A DNA stretch of 64,000 nucleotides, taken from Verrucomicrobiota bacterium. GTDB taxonomy: Bacteria; Verrucomicrobiota; Verrucomicrobiia; Limisphaerales; UBA1319. The stretch spans positions 1 through 64,000 of the forward strand of contig JAKLHY010000041.1 in the NCBI GenBank assembly GCA_022709905.1. The letters run 5' to 3'. Under the pieces are notes generated by a model. The model ran no database searches and was not told the origin of the DNA. It saw nothing but the letters and a program-made list of their open reading frames with translations. This document shows, piece after piece, positions 35,813 to 44,819 of this stretch (within the stretch, counting starts at the first letter, position 1; each line of letters starts with the position of its first letter). The position numbers were made by a program, and so were the translations under genes.

Positions 35813-36180
35813 ATGAATTTAGAATCCGCTCCATTCCCGGAACTGACGACGATGAAAAATGTCAAACGCATCATCGTGGCTATGGTGGGAGGATCGGTGC
35901 TGACGGTGGCTTCGCGCTGGTGGTATTGCCCGGCCCTGCCTTTCTCGTCATCCCCTCCGGCCTGGCCATCTTGGCGATGGAATATGCGTGGGCCAGACGC
36001 TGGCTGCGCAAGGCCAGAGGGCTTCTGCCGGGAGACAAGTCACGGGGGAACCTGGAAACGTCTTCCTCCCCACCGACGAATTATCGCTGCGCCAGGGCAG
36101 CAGCCTCGTGCCGCAACGCCATGCCTTCGCCGCAAACGGAAACACCCCATCAACCAAAAGCCTATTCTGAACAAACATGA
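35813..36180 (+). pseudogene. PGPGW-type transmembrane protein, frameshifted
   Basis: From ATG 35852 the frame reads MKNVKRIIVAMVGGSVLTV. At about 35901-35910 (ACGGTGGCTTCG) one base is missing relative to the expected reading; the +1 frame then continues FALVVLPGPAFLVIPSGLAI and MEYAWARRWLRKA, the PGPGW hallmark of small membrane proteins. The second frame ends in TGA at 36178-36180, overlapping the ATG of the next gene (ATGA), which supports that frame as the original. Either a real frameshift or an assembly indel. Confidence 0.75.
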
Positions 36181-36533
36181 AAACCTCGTTTCGCTACCTC
36201 GGTCTCAACGCCCACGCCGCTTGGGAACGCCTCGTGCAAGAGCACCTCAACCTCCTGCAAAAGCTGACGAACATTGAGTCGGCTCAGGTGGTTCTGGAAC
36301 GACAGCGGGAAGACACGCCCGCTTTTCGAGCGCATGTGGTCCTGGTGGTGCCTGGGCCGGACTATCACGCGGACGCGGCGGATCACACGCTGACCGCTGC
36401 CTTGCGCAAAGCCGTGGAGAACCTGAAGCGGCAAATCCGGGCGCGCCAGACCAAACGCCGGGTAAACGGCAAAAGCAACCTGCAGCTCGGCAATATTTCG
36501 AGCCGCTGGTCGAGTGCCCTCGCTAGCCATTGA
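36177..36533 (+). CDS. Ribosome hibernation factor family protein (HPF/RaiA-like)
   Basis: 118 residues with the sigma-54 modulation/S30EA fold: an N-terminal helix-strand (HLNLLQKLTNIESAQVVLER), then FRAHVVLVVPGPDYHADAADHTL and KAVENLKRQIRARQTKRR, the basic helix that contacts the ribosome. It lacks a long C-terminal dimerisation domain, so it is the short type. Such factors idle 70S or 100S ribosomes in starvation. Its ATG overlaps the previous stop, implying coupling. Fits the dormancy theme of this cluster. Confidence 0.82.
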   Translation: MKTSFRYLGLNAHAAWERLVQEHLNLLQKLTNIESAQVVLERQREDTPAFRAHVVLVVPGPDYHADAADHTLTAALRKAVENLKRQIRARQTKRRVNGKSNLQLGNISSRWSSALASH

Positions 36534-36622
36534 GTGTGACGAAAGAAACTGTGGGGCGGCGCTTCATTCACCAGAGGAGGTTCCGGCCTGAGACAAAAAC
36601 CGAACCAGTGAAAGGTGAGCCT

Positions 36623-36934
36623 ATGAAAAAGGACAAAACGAACCATCAACCCGCCGGTGAACCTCGATCCAAACCGGCTCGCATCGAATTCGCCCATGCG
36701 ACCGCCACGGCGGTTCGCATCGCGGGAACGTTCAACGACTGGCGGCCCGAAGCCACGCCGATGATTTCTCTGGGCGAGGGCCGCTGGGCGAAGGAGTTGA
36801 CCCTGCCGCCCGGCACTTACGAATACTGCGTGGTCGTGGATGGCGCATGGATGGCCGATCCGCTGGCGAAGGAAACCGTTCCCAATCCGTTCGGCGGCTT
36901 GAACTCCGTCCTGCGAGTGGCGGCCCCGGCCTGA
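36623..36934 (+). CDS. Glycogen-binding (CBM48/AMPK-type) domain protein
   Basis: 103 residues from ATG 36623, chosen because AAAGGTGAG lies 4 bases upstream; a GTG at 36530 would add 31 less convincing residues. After a charged lead the domain reads RIEFAHATATAVRIAGTFNDW, MISLGEGRWAKELTLPPGTYEYCVVVDGAWMADP-like and NPFGGLNSVLRV, an early-set carbohydrate-binding fold with its Trp residues intact. It has no catalytic part. It may tie glycogen or another glucan to the stress response encoded around it. Confidence 0.85.
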   Translation: MKKDKTNHQPAGEPRSKPARIEFAHATATAVRIAGTFNDWRPEATPMISLGEGRWAKELTLPPGTYEYCVVVDGAWMADPLAKETVPNPFGGLNSVLRVAAPA

Positions 36935-37003
36935 GCGAAAGACTGTCGTCGCACACCAGCCAGAGTTCAAAGCAGCCGAGCCGACAGAAAGGAGGGCTCA
37001 GCC

Positions 37004-37951
37004 ATGAAACGATTCAAAAACATCCTGCTCTACACGGACGGCCAGGCGGGCAGCCGGTTCGCCCTTCATCGGGCCGTGGGGTTGGCCAAGCGAAACCAGG
37101 GGCGCCTGACGGTGGTCAGCGTGCTTGAGGATTTGCCACGCGAGCTGTTGCGGCTCGCCGCCGCGATGCCTTCGGAGAACCTCCAAAGCATGGCAATGCA
37201 GGAGGTGCGCGAGCGGCTGGAGACGTTCGTCGCGCCGTTCCAAAAGGCAGGTTCGACCGTTGAACTCGAAGTGCTCTGCGGCAAACCGTTCATCAAGATC
37301 ATCCGCGCGGTGCTGCGCCGTCAGCACGACTTGGTGATGACAACTGCCGAAGGCCGGCGCGGATTAAAGGAAACGCTCTTCGGCAGCACCAGCCTGCACC
37401 TGATGCGCAAGTGTCCCTGTCCCGTCTGGGTGCTCAAACCGTCCCGGCGTCCACGCTTCGCCCGGATTGTGGCGGCGGTGGACCCGGACCCGTTGGATGT
37501 TGTGCGCGACGGGGTGAACACCAAAATCATGGAGCTGGCCACCTCGCTGGCTGCGTTGGAGGACGCCGAACTGCACGTGGTTCATGCCTGGCGAATCTGC
37601 GAGCCGGCCCTCTGGCGGAACTGGCAGGATCGGGTGCCCAAAGCCCAGGCGGACGACTGGGTGGAGCAAACCCGCGAGGCGCACCAGCGGCGGTTTGACG
37701 AACTCCTGGGCAAATTCAACCTCGCGGAACTGAAGCCCAGGTTGCATCTGGCCGAAGGCGAGGCCGGCAGCGTGATTCCACAACTGGCCGCCAAGGAGCG
37801 GATTGATTTGATCGTCATGGGCACGCTAGCCCGCGCCGGCCTGGAGGGCCTTTTTATCGGCAACACGGCCGAAACAGTGTTGGCGCGCGTAGCTTGCTCT
37901 GTTTTGACCGTCAAGCCCGAGGGCTTTGTCAGCCCGGTCATGCTCGATTAA
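37004..37951 (+). CDS. Tandem universal stress protein (UspE-like)
   Basis: 315 residues with two Usp domains. Domain 1 (about 1-145): KNILLYTDGQAGSRFAL to CPCPVWVLKPSR, with a weak nucleotide loop (AEGRRGLKETLFGSTS). Domain 2 (about 150-305): RIVAAVDPDP to VACSVLTVKPEG, with the ATP loop GTLARAGLEGLFIGNTAE (G-x2-G-x9-G-N). AAAGGAGG stands 9 bases before the ATG, the best ribosome site in this region. Usp proteins support survival in stasis and oxidative or membrane stress. Confidence 0.92.
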   Translation: MKRFKNILLYTDGQAGSRFALHRAVGLAKRNQGRLTVVSVLEDLPRELLRLAAAMPSENLQSMAMQEVRERLETFVAPFQKAGSTVELEVLCGKPFIKIIRAVLRRQHDLVMTTAEGRRGLKETLFGSTSLHLMRKCPCPVWVLKPSRRPRFARIVAAVDPDPLDVVRDGVNTKIMELATSLAALEDAELHVVHAWRICEPALWRNWQDRVPKAQADDWVEQTREAHQRRFDELLGKFNLAELKPRLHLAEGEAGSVIPQLAAKERIDLIVMGTLARAGLEGLFIGNTAETVLARVACSVLTVKPEGFVSPVMLD

Positions 37952-37970
37952 CCCGCCACGCGCCTGAACC

Positions 37971-38459
37971 ATGATGAACCAATCAATATCCGTCGTTGCG
38001 TGCGTGGACTTTTCGGAAATGTCCCGCGAAGCCGTCGTGCAGGCGCTGCGCGTCGGCACTCAGGACCAGAGTGAAGTGCATTTCCTGCATGTGTTTGATC
38101 CGCCGTGGCGACGACTGCATTACCGCGCACCCACGCCCGAAGCCTCACCGGACTTCCAGAAGCAATACACCGATGCGCTTCAGGGGCGGCTGGAGGAATT
38201 CGTGAATCAGCACGAGGGTTTCAATCTCCGCTGTGCGGTGTTTCCCTGGTCCAGCTATGGCCAGGGCATCGTGCAATACGCCAAAGAAGTCAAAGCCGAC
38301 TTCGCCATCCTGGGCACGCGCGGCCATGCAAGCCTGCGCTACCTCCTGCTGGGGTCCGCCGCCGAGCGATTGCTGCGCGAGTTGCCGTGCTCGGCGCTGA
38401 CGGTGCGTCCCAGCGGCGCGGAAAACATTTTCCCAATTCCAGAAATCCCGCTCCCATGA
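37971..38459 (+). CDS. Universal stress protein, single domain
   Basis: 162 residues, one Usp domain: ISVVACVDFSEMSREAVVQAL at the start and the ATP-binding loop GTRGHASLRYLLLGSAAERLL (G-x2-G-x9-G-S) intact, ending ELPCSALTVRPSG. It follows the tandem Usp by 19 bp, and its TGA overlaps the ATG of the P-type ATPase gene (ATGA at 38456-38459), so translation of the three is probably coupled. This ATP-binding Usp may regulate the downstream transporter. Confidence 0.93.
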   Translation: MMNQSISVVACVDFSEMSREAVVQALRVGTQDQSEVHFLHVFDPPWRRLHYRAPTPEASPDFQKQYTDALQGRLEEFVNQHEGFNLRCAVFPWSSYGQGIVQYAKEVKADFAILGTRGHASLRYLLLGSAAERLLRELPCSALTVRPSGAENIFPIPEIPLP

Positions 38460-41242
38460 AAACCGAAACAACCAAACCCGCGGCTCGAAACCAGTCTTCT
38501 CCCGAACCGGTGCAACCGTCGAAATCAGCGTGGTATCAACAAGCCGCCGAAGCGGTGCTTTCCCAATTGGGGACCACGCCGGCGGGCTTGAACAGCGACG
38601 CGGCCCGCCAGCGCCTTGCCCAATACGGCTACAACGAGCTGTCGGCGAAGAAGCGCTCCGCCTTCGTGCGCTTCATGCTCCAGTTTCACAACGCGATGAT
38701 CTACATCCTGCTGGCCGCCGCTTTCGTCACCGGCGTTCTGCTGCATGAAGTGGTGGATACCTGCGTCATCCTGGGCGTGGTCATTCTCAACGTTATCATC
38801 GGCTTCATCCAGGAAGGCAAGGCCGAGGCCGCCATCGAGGCGCTCAAGAAAATGATCGTCGCCGAATCCACCGTGCTCCGCGACGGACGCAAGCAGGTCA
38901 TCCCCACCCGCGAGGTCGTGCCCGGCGACATCGTGTTGCTGGAAGGCGGCAACCGCGTGCCCGCCGACGTGCGGCTCTTTCAGGTGAAGAATTTCTATGC
39001 CGACGAAGCGCCGCTCACCGGCGAGTCCGTGCCCGTCAACAAGCACACCGAACCCGTCCACAAGGAACACCTTGGTCCGGGCGACCAGCGGAACATGGCG
39101 TTCAGCGGCACGTTCATCACCCGCGGCGCGGGCCAGGGCGTGGTGACCAGCACCGGGCGGCACACCGAGTTCGGCAAGATCGCCGAGATGATGAAGGAAA
39201 CCCACAAGATCATCACGCCGCTCACCCGCAAGATCAATGAGTTCACCCGCTTTCTTATCATCGCCATCCTCATCATCGCCGGGATCAACTTTGCCCTGGG
39301 CGTGTTCTTTAAATTCCCGGTCGGCTACTCCTTCCTGGCTTCGGTCGCTTTGGCCGTGGCTGCCATCCCGGAAATGCTGCCGGCCATCGTCGTGGCCATC
39401 CTCGCGCTGGCATCAACGGCCATGGCCCGGCGCAATGCGCTCATCCGCAAACTGCCCGCCGCCGAAACCCTCGGCTGCGCCTCCGTGATTTGTTCGGACA
39501 AAACCGGCACGCTCACGCGCAACGAAATGACCGTAGTGCGGCTCTTCGCCGGTGGAAGCCGCTACCGTGTGACCGGCGCGGGCTACGAACCGAAAGGCGA
39601 ATTCACCCGAGACGGCCAGCCCATGAACATCACCGCCGAACCGCCGGAGGTTCTCGAAACGTTGCGCGCCGCCGCCTGGTGCAACCACGCGGTGCTGGAG
39701 GAAAACGCGGGCCGGTTCGGCATCGTGGGTGACCCGACCGAAGGCGCGTTGGTCGTCGCCGCGGCCAAAGCGCGCTTGAGCGAGTACGCCCTCAAGCTGG
39801 ACGAGATTCCCTTCGAGTCGGAAAATCGTTACATGGCCACGCTGCATGAGAACAGCGACCACAACCTCATCTTCATCAAAGGCTCGCCGGAGACAGTGCT
39901 CTCGTTGTGCGTGACGGAACTGGTCGGCGGCCAGGCTGCGCCTCTGCGCCGCGAGGCCGTCCTGGCCGAGGCGGATGACATGGCGCGGGAAGCCTTGCGC
40001 GTGTTGGGCATGGCCTGCAAGCGCGCCCCCAAAACGCAGACCAGCGTCAGCGCCGACGACCTCGACGGCCTGACCTTCCTGGGCTTGACCGGGATGATTG
40101 ACCCGCCGCGCATCGAAGTCATTGAGGCCGTCAAACAGTGCAGGACCGCTGGCATCCGCGTGGTGATGATTACCGGCGACCATGCCGTCACTGCCCGCGC
40201 CATCGCCCGCGAGATTGGCATCATCTCCGGCGACGACGGCGTTCTCACCGGCGAAGATCTCGCGCGCATGAGCGACGAGCAACTTTACGAGGCGGCGGGC
40301 CGCGTGTCGGTCTATGCCCGCAGCGCGCCGGAACACAAGCTGCGCATCTGTCAACAATTGCAGAAGCGCGGCAACATCGTGGCCATGACCGGCGACGGCG
40401 TGAACGACGCGCCCGCGCTCAAGGCGGCGGACATCGGCGTGGCGATGGGCATCACCGGCACGGAAGTCAGCAAGGAATCCGCCGACATGGTGCTGGCCGA
40501 CGACAACTTCGCGAGCATCGTCAACGCCGTCGAGGAAGGCCGGCACGCCTGGAAGAATTTCCAAAAAGCCGTGCTTTACACGCTGCCGACCAACGGCGGC
40601 CAGGCGCTGATGATCATGGGGGCGGTCCTGCTGGCCCCGCTCGTCGCGTTGTTTTCCATCCGGCTGCCGCTCGAACCCATCCACATCCTCTGGGTGAACC
40701 TGGCCGACTCGGTGTTTCTGACGCTTCCGCTGATGATGGAACCGAAGGAAAAAGGACTGCTGAATGACGCGCCGCGCAATCCCAACGAGCGAATCGCCAA
40801 CCGCCTGTTCTTCGAGCGGGTCGGGCTGGTGTCCATCCTGATGGCGGCCACCGGGTTTGGCGTGTATTACTACTTCGGCGCGCCCGCCCTAGCCGGGGTG
40901 GCTGACGGTGGCGAAGTGAATTCGCTGCTCCTGACCCAGGCGCAGACGGCGGCGTTCATTTCGATTCAGTTGTTGCACCTGGGATTCCTCGCCACCGCGC
41001 GGTCCATTTACAACTCCGCGTTCACGTTCAGCTTCTTCTCGAACCCGTGGGTGCTCTTGGGCATGGGCCTGACGGTGGGGAGTCAATTGCTCATCGTCTA
41101 TGTGCCCTTCCTGCAAACGGTCTTCCGAACCGCCGCGTTCCCGGTCGAGTGGTGGCTGATCATCGGCCTCGGCCTGTTCCCCGGCTTCATTGCGGTGGAG
41201 CTTGAAAAGTACATCCGCCGCCGGTTTGCGGCTCAAGCATGA
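38456..41242 (+). CDS. P2-type cation-transporting ATPase
   Basis: 928 residues from ATG 38456 (the frame is open further upstream, but that part overlaps the Usp gene). Order: N-terminal cation-ATPase domain (YGYNELSAKK), helices 1-2, actuator with TGES, helices 3-4 with PEMLPAIVVAILALASTAMA, phosphorylation motif CSDKTGTLTRNE at about residue 345-356, N domain with KGSPE, hinge TGDGVNDAPALKAADIGVAMG, and C-terminal helices (LWVNLADSVFLTLPLMMEP). Closest in look to SERCA/PMR1-like or Na/K-like pumps; the PEMLP variant of PEGLP makes the ion uncertain. Forms an operon with Usp genes. Confidence 0.93.
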   Translation: MKTETTKPAARNQSSPEPVQPSKSAWYQQAAEAVLSQLGTTPAGLNSDAARQRLAQYGYNELSAKKRSAFVRFMLQFHNAMIYILLAAAFVTGVLLHEVVDTCVILGVVILNVIIGFIQEGKAEAAIEALKKMIVAESTVLRDGRKQVIPTREVVPGDIVLLEGGNRVPADVRLFQVKNFYADEAPLTGESVPVNKHTEPVHKEHLGPGDQRNMAFSGTFITRGAGQGVVTSTGRHTEFGKIAEMMKETHKIITPLTRKINEFTRFLIIAILIIAGINFALGVFFKFPVGYSFLASVALAVAAIPEMLPAIVVAILALASTAMARRNALIRKLPAAETLGCASVICSDKTGTLTRNEMTVVRLFAGGSRYRVTGAGYEPKGEFTRDGQPMNITAEPPEVLETLRAAAWCNHAVLEENAGRFGIVGDPTEGALVVAAAKARLSEYALKLDEIPFESENRYMATLHENSDHNLIFIKGSPETVLSLCVTELVGGQAAPLRREAVLAEADDMAREALRVLGMACKRAPKTQTSVSADDLDGLTFLGLTGMIDPPRIEVIEAVKQCRTAGIRVVMITGDHAVTARAIAREIGIISGDDGVLTGEDLARMSDEQLYEAAGRVSVYARSAPEHKLRICQQLQKRGNIVAMTGDGVNDAPALKAADIGVAMGITGTEVSKESADMVLADDNFASIVNAVEEGRHAWKNFQKAVLYTLPTNGGQALMIMGAVLLAPLVALFSIRLPLEPIHILWVNLADSVFLTLPLMMEPKEKGLLNDAPRNPNERIANRLFFERVGLVSILMAATGFGVYYYFGAPALAGVADGGEVNSLLLTQAQTAAFISIQLLHLGFLATARSIYNSAFTFSFFSNPWVLLGMGLTVGSQLLIVYVPFLQTVFRTAAFPVEWWLIIGLGLFPGFIAVELEKYIRRRFAAQA

Positions 41243-41258
41243 GATTGAACTAATAACG

Positions 41259-41573
41259 ATGACAACCAAACCCTTTCCAAGTGAAATCCTGCATATTCGG
41301 CTGGAAGAACCGAGGCGCCGACCGGAGACGCCGGCGGAGCAACCCCGGGCCACAGCCAAAGAGGCGGGGCAGCGCCGCCTGAAGGGGTTGCACTGGATGC
41401 ACTGTCCGAAATGCGGCCAGCGGCTGGCCACGGAACACTGCGGCGCGGTGGAGATTGATGTCTGCCCGTGCTGCTGAGGGCTGTGGCTGGACGCGAACGA
41501 CTTGGAGACCATCGTGGCGAATACGAGCCACGGAGGCTTCCTCCGCTCGTGCCTGAACCTGTTTCGCGGTTGA
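41259..41573 (+). pseudogene. TFIIB-type zinc-ribbon protein with in-frame TGA
   Basis: The ATG-started frame encodes a charged lead and HCPKCGQRLATEHCGAVEID, then VCPCC, where TGA (41475-41477) replaces the Gly of the family motif C-P-x-C-G-G-x-W-L-D. The same frame continues GLWLDANDLETIVANTSHGG to a stop at 41571-41573. One G-to-T change would restore GGA. It may be a nonsense-inactivated zf-TFIIB protein or an assembly error. It lies between the ATPase and CNNM genes. Confidence 0.8.
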
Positions 41574-41645
41574 GGGCCACGCGCAGGGTGTTCCTCGCGC
41601 CGGCGACAGGAACAGGCCGCGCCGTCGCCGGCCCGGAAGAATTTT

Positions 41646-42938
41646 ATGATTGTATTCATCGTCAGTTGCGCCACGGCGATCATCGTCTCCTTTCTCTGTT
41701 CGCTGATGGAAGCGGTGTTGTTGAGCCTGAATCCGCTTCGATTGCAGACCCTCCAGCGCCAGGGGCACAAGCACGCGGCCATCTGGCTGGGGATGAAACG
41801 GAACATCCACCGGCCCGTCGCCGCCATTCTCATTCTCAACACCGTGGCGCACACGGGCGGGGCGACGATTGCCGGCGGGGCCTTTGACGAGATTTACGGC
41901 GACCAGTGGCTTTGGGTGTTCTCCGCCATGTTCACCGTCGTCATTCTTGTCGGCACGGAGATCATCCCCAAACTGATCGGCGTGGCTTACAGCGAGCGCC
42001 TGGCGCCGTGGATCGGCGTGCCGCTGGCCATGCTGACGACCTTCTTGAGACCGCTCGTGTTCCTCAGCGAACAGCTCTCGCGGCTCATCCGCAAATCGCC
42101 GCCGACCGAGGCGGGCATGAGTGTGAGCGACCTTCGCACGTTGGCCGGCCTGGCGCGCACCAACCAGGCCATCGAAGCCGAACAGGAGAGCATCATCATC
42201 AACACCACGCGACTTCAAACCACGCTGTTGGAGTCGGTCATGGCGCCTCGGGAGCGGATCGCTTTCCTGCAACTGCAAAAATCGAACATCGAGAATTTTG
42301 AGCTGGTCGCCACCACGCTGCACACACGCTATCCCGTGAGTGAAACGGACGGCGTGGACGGCATCACGGGCTACGTGAATTTCAAGGAGATCGTCGCCGC
42401 AGTTCCCAGCCGCCGCGAAGTGCGCCTGGCCGATTTCATCCGCCCGCTGGTTCGCTTGCATGCGAACCTGAACCTGAACGAAGCCTTGAAAGTCCTCATT
42501 GGCCGCGGCAGCCATATTGCGCTCGTGGAGGATGCTGGCGGGCGCATTGTGGGGCTGATCGCGTTGGAGGACGTGCTGGAGGAAATCGTCGGCGAATTGG
42601 GCAGTGAGTTTGACAACCTCACCAGCGAAGTCATCGCCGTGGCGGAGGGTCGCTGGAAAGTGGGCGGCGGCGTGACGCTCAGTGTCCTGGCGCAGAAAGT
42701 GGGAGTCCATCTACGCGCCGAGCCGCCGGGCGTGGTGCTGTCGGACTGGTTGAGCCGCCAATTGCAGAAGGAACTTGTCTCCGGGGACACGTGGCAGAGC
42801 GATGGACTGACCTTCACCGTGCTGCAAATCCGTCGCCGCCGGGCGCATCGGATTTTGGTCGAAATGGGGTGTCACACTGCTGACCGCACGGCGCAGTTAC
42901 AGAAGTCACTTAATGAAGACCCGGACCGTAAGAACTGA
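41646..42938 (+). CDS. CNNM/CorC-HlyC family membrane protein
   Basis: 430 residues: a CNNM (DUF21) membrane domain with four helices (about 1-155; SLMEAVLLSLNPLRL, LILNTVAHTGGATIAGG, VILVGTEIIPKLIGV), two CBS domains (about 195-315; VMAPRERI and IALVEDAGGRIVGLIALEDVLEEIVGE), and a CorC_HlyC C-terminal domain (WKVGGGVTLSVLAQ). Family members act in Mg/Co export or sodium-coupled Mg transport. The signature Pro of EIIPK is present. The next gene, a Na/Pi transporter, starts 38 bp after it. Confidence 0.92.
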   Translation: MIVFIVSCATAIIVSFLCSLMEAVLLSLNPLRLQTLQRQGHKHAAIWLGMKRNIHRPVAAILILNTVAHTGGATIAGGAFDEIYGDQWLWVFSAMFTVVILVGTEIIPKLIGVAYSERLAPWIGVPLAMLTTFLRPLVFLSEQLSRLIRKSPPTEAGMSVSDLRTLAGLARTNQAIEAEQESIIINTTRLQTTLLESVMAPRERIAFLQLQKSNIENFELVATTLHTRYPVSETDGVDGITGYVNFKEIVAAVPSRREVRLADFIRPLVRLHANLNLNEALKVLIGRGSHIALVEDAGGRIVGLIALEDVLEEIVGELGSEFDNLTSEVIAVAEGRWKVGGGVTLSVLAQKVGVHLRAEPPGVVLSDWLSRQLQKELVSGDTWQSDGLTFTVLQIRRRRAHRILVEMGCHTADRTAQLQKSLNEDPDRKN

Positions 42939-42976
42939 GATTACTGCTATCCGAAGATAGCGCCAGTGTACGACGC

Positions 42977-44086
42977 ATGACGACTTCCAACCCGATTCGG
43001 GATCGTCTGGTGCTGCTGGCCAAGTGCCTCGGCCTCGCCGCCTGCCTTTACCTGTTCATTGTGGGCATCGGCGGCATGGGCGAGTCTTTCAAGCTGTTTG
43101 GCAAAGGATTCTCGGAGCAGATTCTCAAGACCACGGCGTCGCCGTTCGTCGGCTTGTTCATCGGGATTCTCGCCACGTCGCTCGTGCAAAGTTCGTCCAC
43201 CACCACCTCCATCATCGTGGGCATGGTGGCGGGCGGAGCCATTTCCATCGAAGGGGCTATTCCCATGGTGATGGGGGCAAACATCGGCACCACGATCACC
43301 AACACCATCGTTTCCCTGGGTCACCTGACGCGGGCGGTGGAATTGCGGCGGGCCTTTGCCGCCGCCACCGTCCATGACTTCTTCAACCTGCTCGCGGTGC
43401 TGGTCCTGTTTCCGCTGGAATTGCTGACCGGTCTGCTGGCCAAGTCCGCCCGACTGTTGGAAGAGCTGTTCCAAGGGGCCGGCGGGATGATGCTGGCCAA
43501 TCCCCTTCAAGCCGCTACGAAGCCCGTGCTGGAGTTCCTGTCCGCGCTGATGAAGAATCATCCGATTCTTCTCCTGGTTTTCTCCGTGCTGTTGACCTTC
43601 GCGATGCTGGCTTGCATCGTGAAGCTGCTCCGCAGTCTGGTGTTGAAGAAGGTGGAGAGTTTTTTCGACGAGCACCTGTTCAAGAGCGCGGGTCGCGCCA
43701 TGCTCTTTGGCCTGCTGCTGACCGTGGCCGTGCAAAGCAGTTCGGTGACGACCTCGCTGATTGTCCCGCTGGCCGGGGCCGGCATCCTGCGCGTGAGCCA
43801 GATTTTTCCCTACACCATGGGCAGCAATGTGGGCACGACCGTCACGGCGATGCTCGCCGCGCTCGCCACCGGAAAGCCCGAGGCGGTGACGGTGGCGTTC
43901 GCCCACCTGCTGTTCAATCTGTTTGGCATTCTGCTTATCTGGCCGGTGCCGTGGATTCGGCGAACGCCCATTCGTCTGGCGGAGGGCCTGGCGGCGTTGT
44001 CCGTGCGCCATCGGCTCATCGCGCTGCTTTATGTGGTCTTGATTTTCTTCGTCATCCCCCTGGTTTTGATCGTAATTTTCAAGTGA
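42977..44086 (+). CDS. Na/Pi-cotransporter family protein
   Basis: 369 residues, about nine membrane helices. The two inverted Na_Pi_cotrans repeats are clear: LVQSSSTTTSIIVGMV with MGANIGTTITNT, and AVQSSSVTTSLIVPLAG with MGSNVGTTVTA. QSSS motifs form the phosphate/sodium site. Found here without the C-terminal PhoU domain of longer members; a separate PhoU-like gene begins 7 bp after its stop, effectively splitting the fused form. Probably a phosphate or other anion transporter in the inner membrane. Confidence 0.94.
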   Translation: MTTSNPIRDRLVLLAKCLGLAACLYLFIVGIGGMGESFKLFGKGFSEQILKTTASPFVGLFIGILATSLVQSSSTTTSIIVGMVAGGAISIEGAIPMVMGANIGTTITNTIVSLGHLTRAVELRRAFAAATVHDFFNLLAVLVLFPLELLTGLLAKSARLLEELFQGAGGMMLANPLQAATKPVLEFLSALMKNHPILLLVFSVLLTFAMLACIVKLLRSLVLKKVESFFDEHLFKSAGRAMLFGLLLTVAVQSSSVTTSLIVPLAGAGILRVSQIFPYTMGSNVGTTVTAMLAALATGKPEAVTVAFAHLLFNLFGILLIWPVPWIRRTPIRLAEGLAALSVRHRLIALLYVVLIFFVIPLVLIVIFK

Positions 44087-44093
44087 GGCGCTT

Positions 44094-44774
44094 ATGTGGA
44101 AAAATGTCGTCAACCTATTCAAGAAAGACAACCTCTACCAGCAGGCATTGCAGCAAGCCTACGCCATGCTCGATGCCGATTGGCTCATGTATGAGGCATC
44201 GGTGGAATCCTTGCGGCAGTCCGACACGGGCGAAATCAAAATCGACATCTTCGCGAAGGACAAAGAGGTTAATGCCCATGAGCGCGACGTGAGAAAAAAA
44301 GTGCTGACGCATCTCGCTCTCTCCGGCGGGGCCGAGCTCACTTCGGGGCTGATTCTGGTCAGTGTGGTCACGGACATCGAGCGGATTGGCGATTACACCA
44401 AGAACATTTACGATTTGTCGCGGCAGCACCCGAAGCGGCTGCACGGCGGCAGACTGGAATCGCTTCTCCAAAAGGTCGAAGTCGGTGTAACGCGGATATT
44501 TGAGGAAACGATTCAAGCCTTCAAGACGAGCGATGAGGGAATGGCTCGCGCCATCATGGCCGACTACAAGCAGGAGTTGGCCATCGCCTGCGATACGATC
44601 ACCAACGCCGTTGTCTCCGGCAAAGTCACCGACCTCGGCGGCTCGGATGCGGCGGCGCTCGCGCTTTATGCCCGTTACCTTAAACGCATCGCGGCGCACT
44701 CGCGCAATATCATCTCCAGCGTTGTGAATCCCTTCCCCCGCCTGGGCTACAAGGAAAAACCGCCGGAGCAGTGA
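44094..44774 (+). CDS. PhoU-like regulatory protein
   Basis: 226 residues, all-alpha: a PhoU-type three-helix bundle with EVNAHERDVRKKVLTHLALSGG, the metal-binding E-x-x-x-D motif in SVVTDIERIGDYTKNIYDLS, and a second bundle with DYKQELAIACDTITNAV and RYLKRIAAHSRNIISSVVNPFP. It follows the Na/Pi transporter by 7 bp; such proteins sense or gate phosphate uptake. It is the last gene of the stress island's rightward run. Confidence 0.92.
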   Translation: MWKNVVNLFKKDNLYQQALQQAYAMLDADWLMYEASVESLRQSDTGEIKIDIFAKDKEVNAHERDVRKKVLTHLALSGGAELTSGLILVSVVTDIERIGDYTKNIYDLSRQHPKRLHGGRLESLLQKVEVGVTRIFEETIQAFKTSDEGMARAIMADYKQELAIACDTITNAVVSGKVTDLGGSDAAALALYARYLKRIAAHSRNIISSVVNPFPRLGYKEKPPEQ

Positions 44775-44819
44775 CCGTCCGGGTGATCCTGGCGCCGAGA
44801 TGCGTCGCAGGTAGTATGC

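Noticed and set aside
41259..41573. Selenocysteine or UGA-glycine recoding in the zinc-ribbon gene
   Set aside because: No SECIS-like hairpin was evident after the TGA and other genes end normally with TGA.
39413..44131. Long open frames antisense to the P-type ATPase, CNNM and Na/Pi genes (up to ~480 codons)
   Set aside because: GC-rich codon bias in the true genes creates open antisense frames; their translations are Arg/His/Gln-rich without domains.
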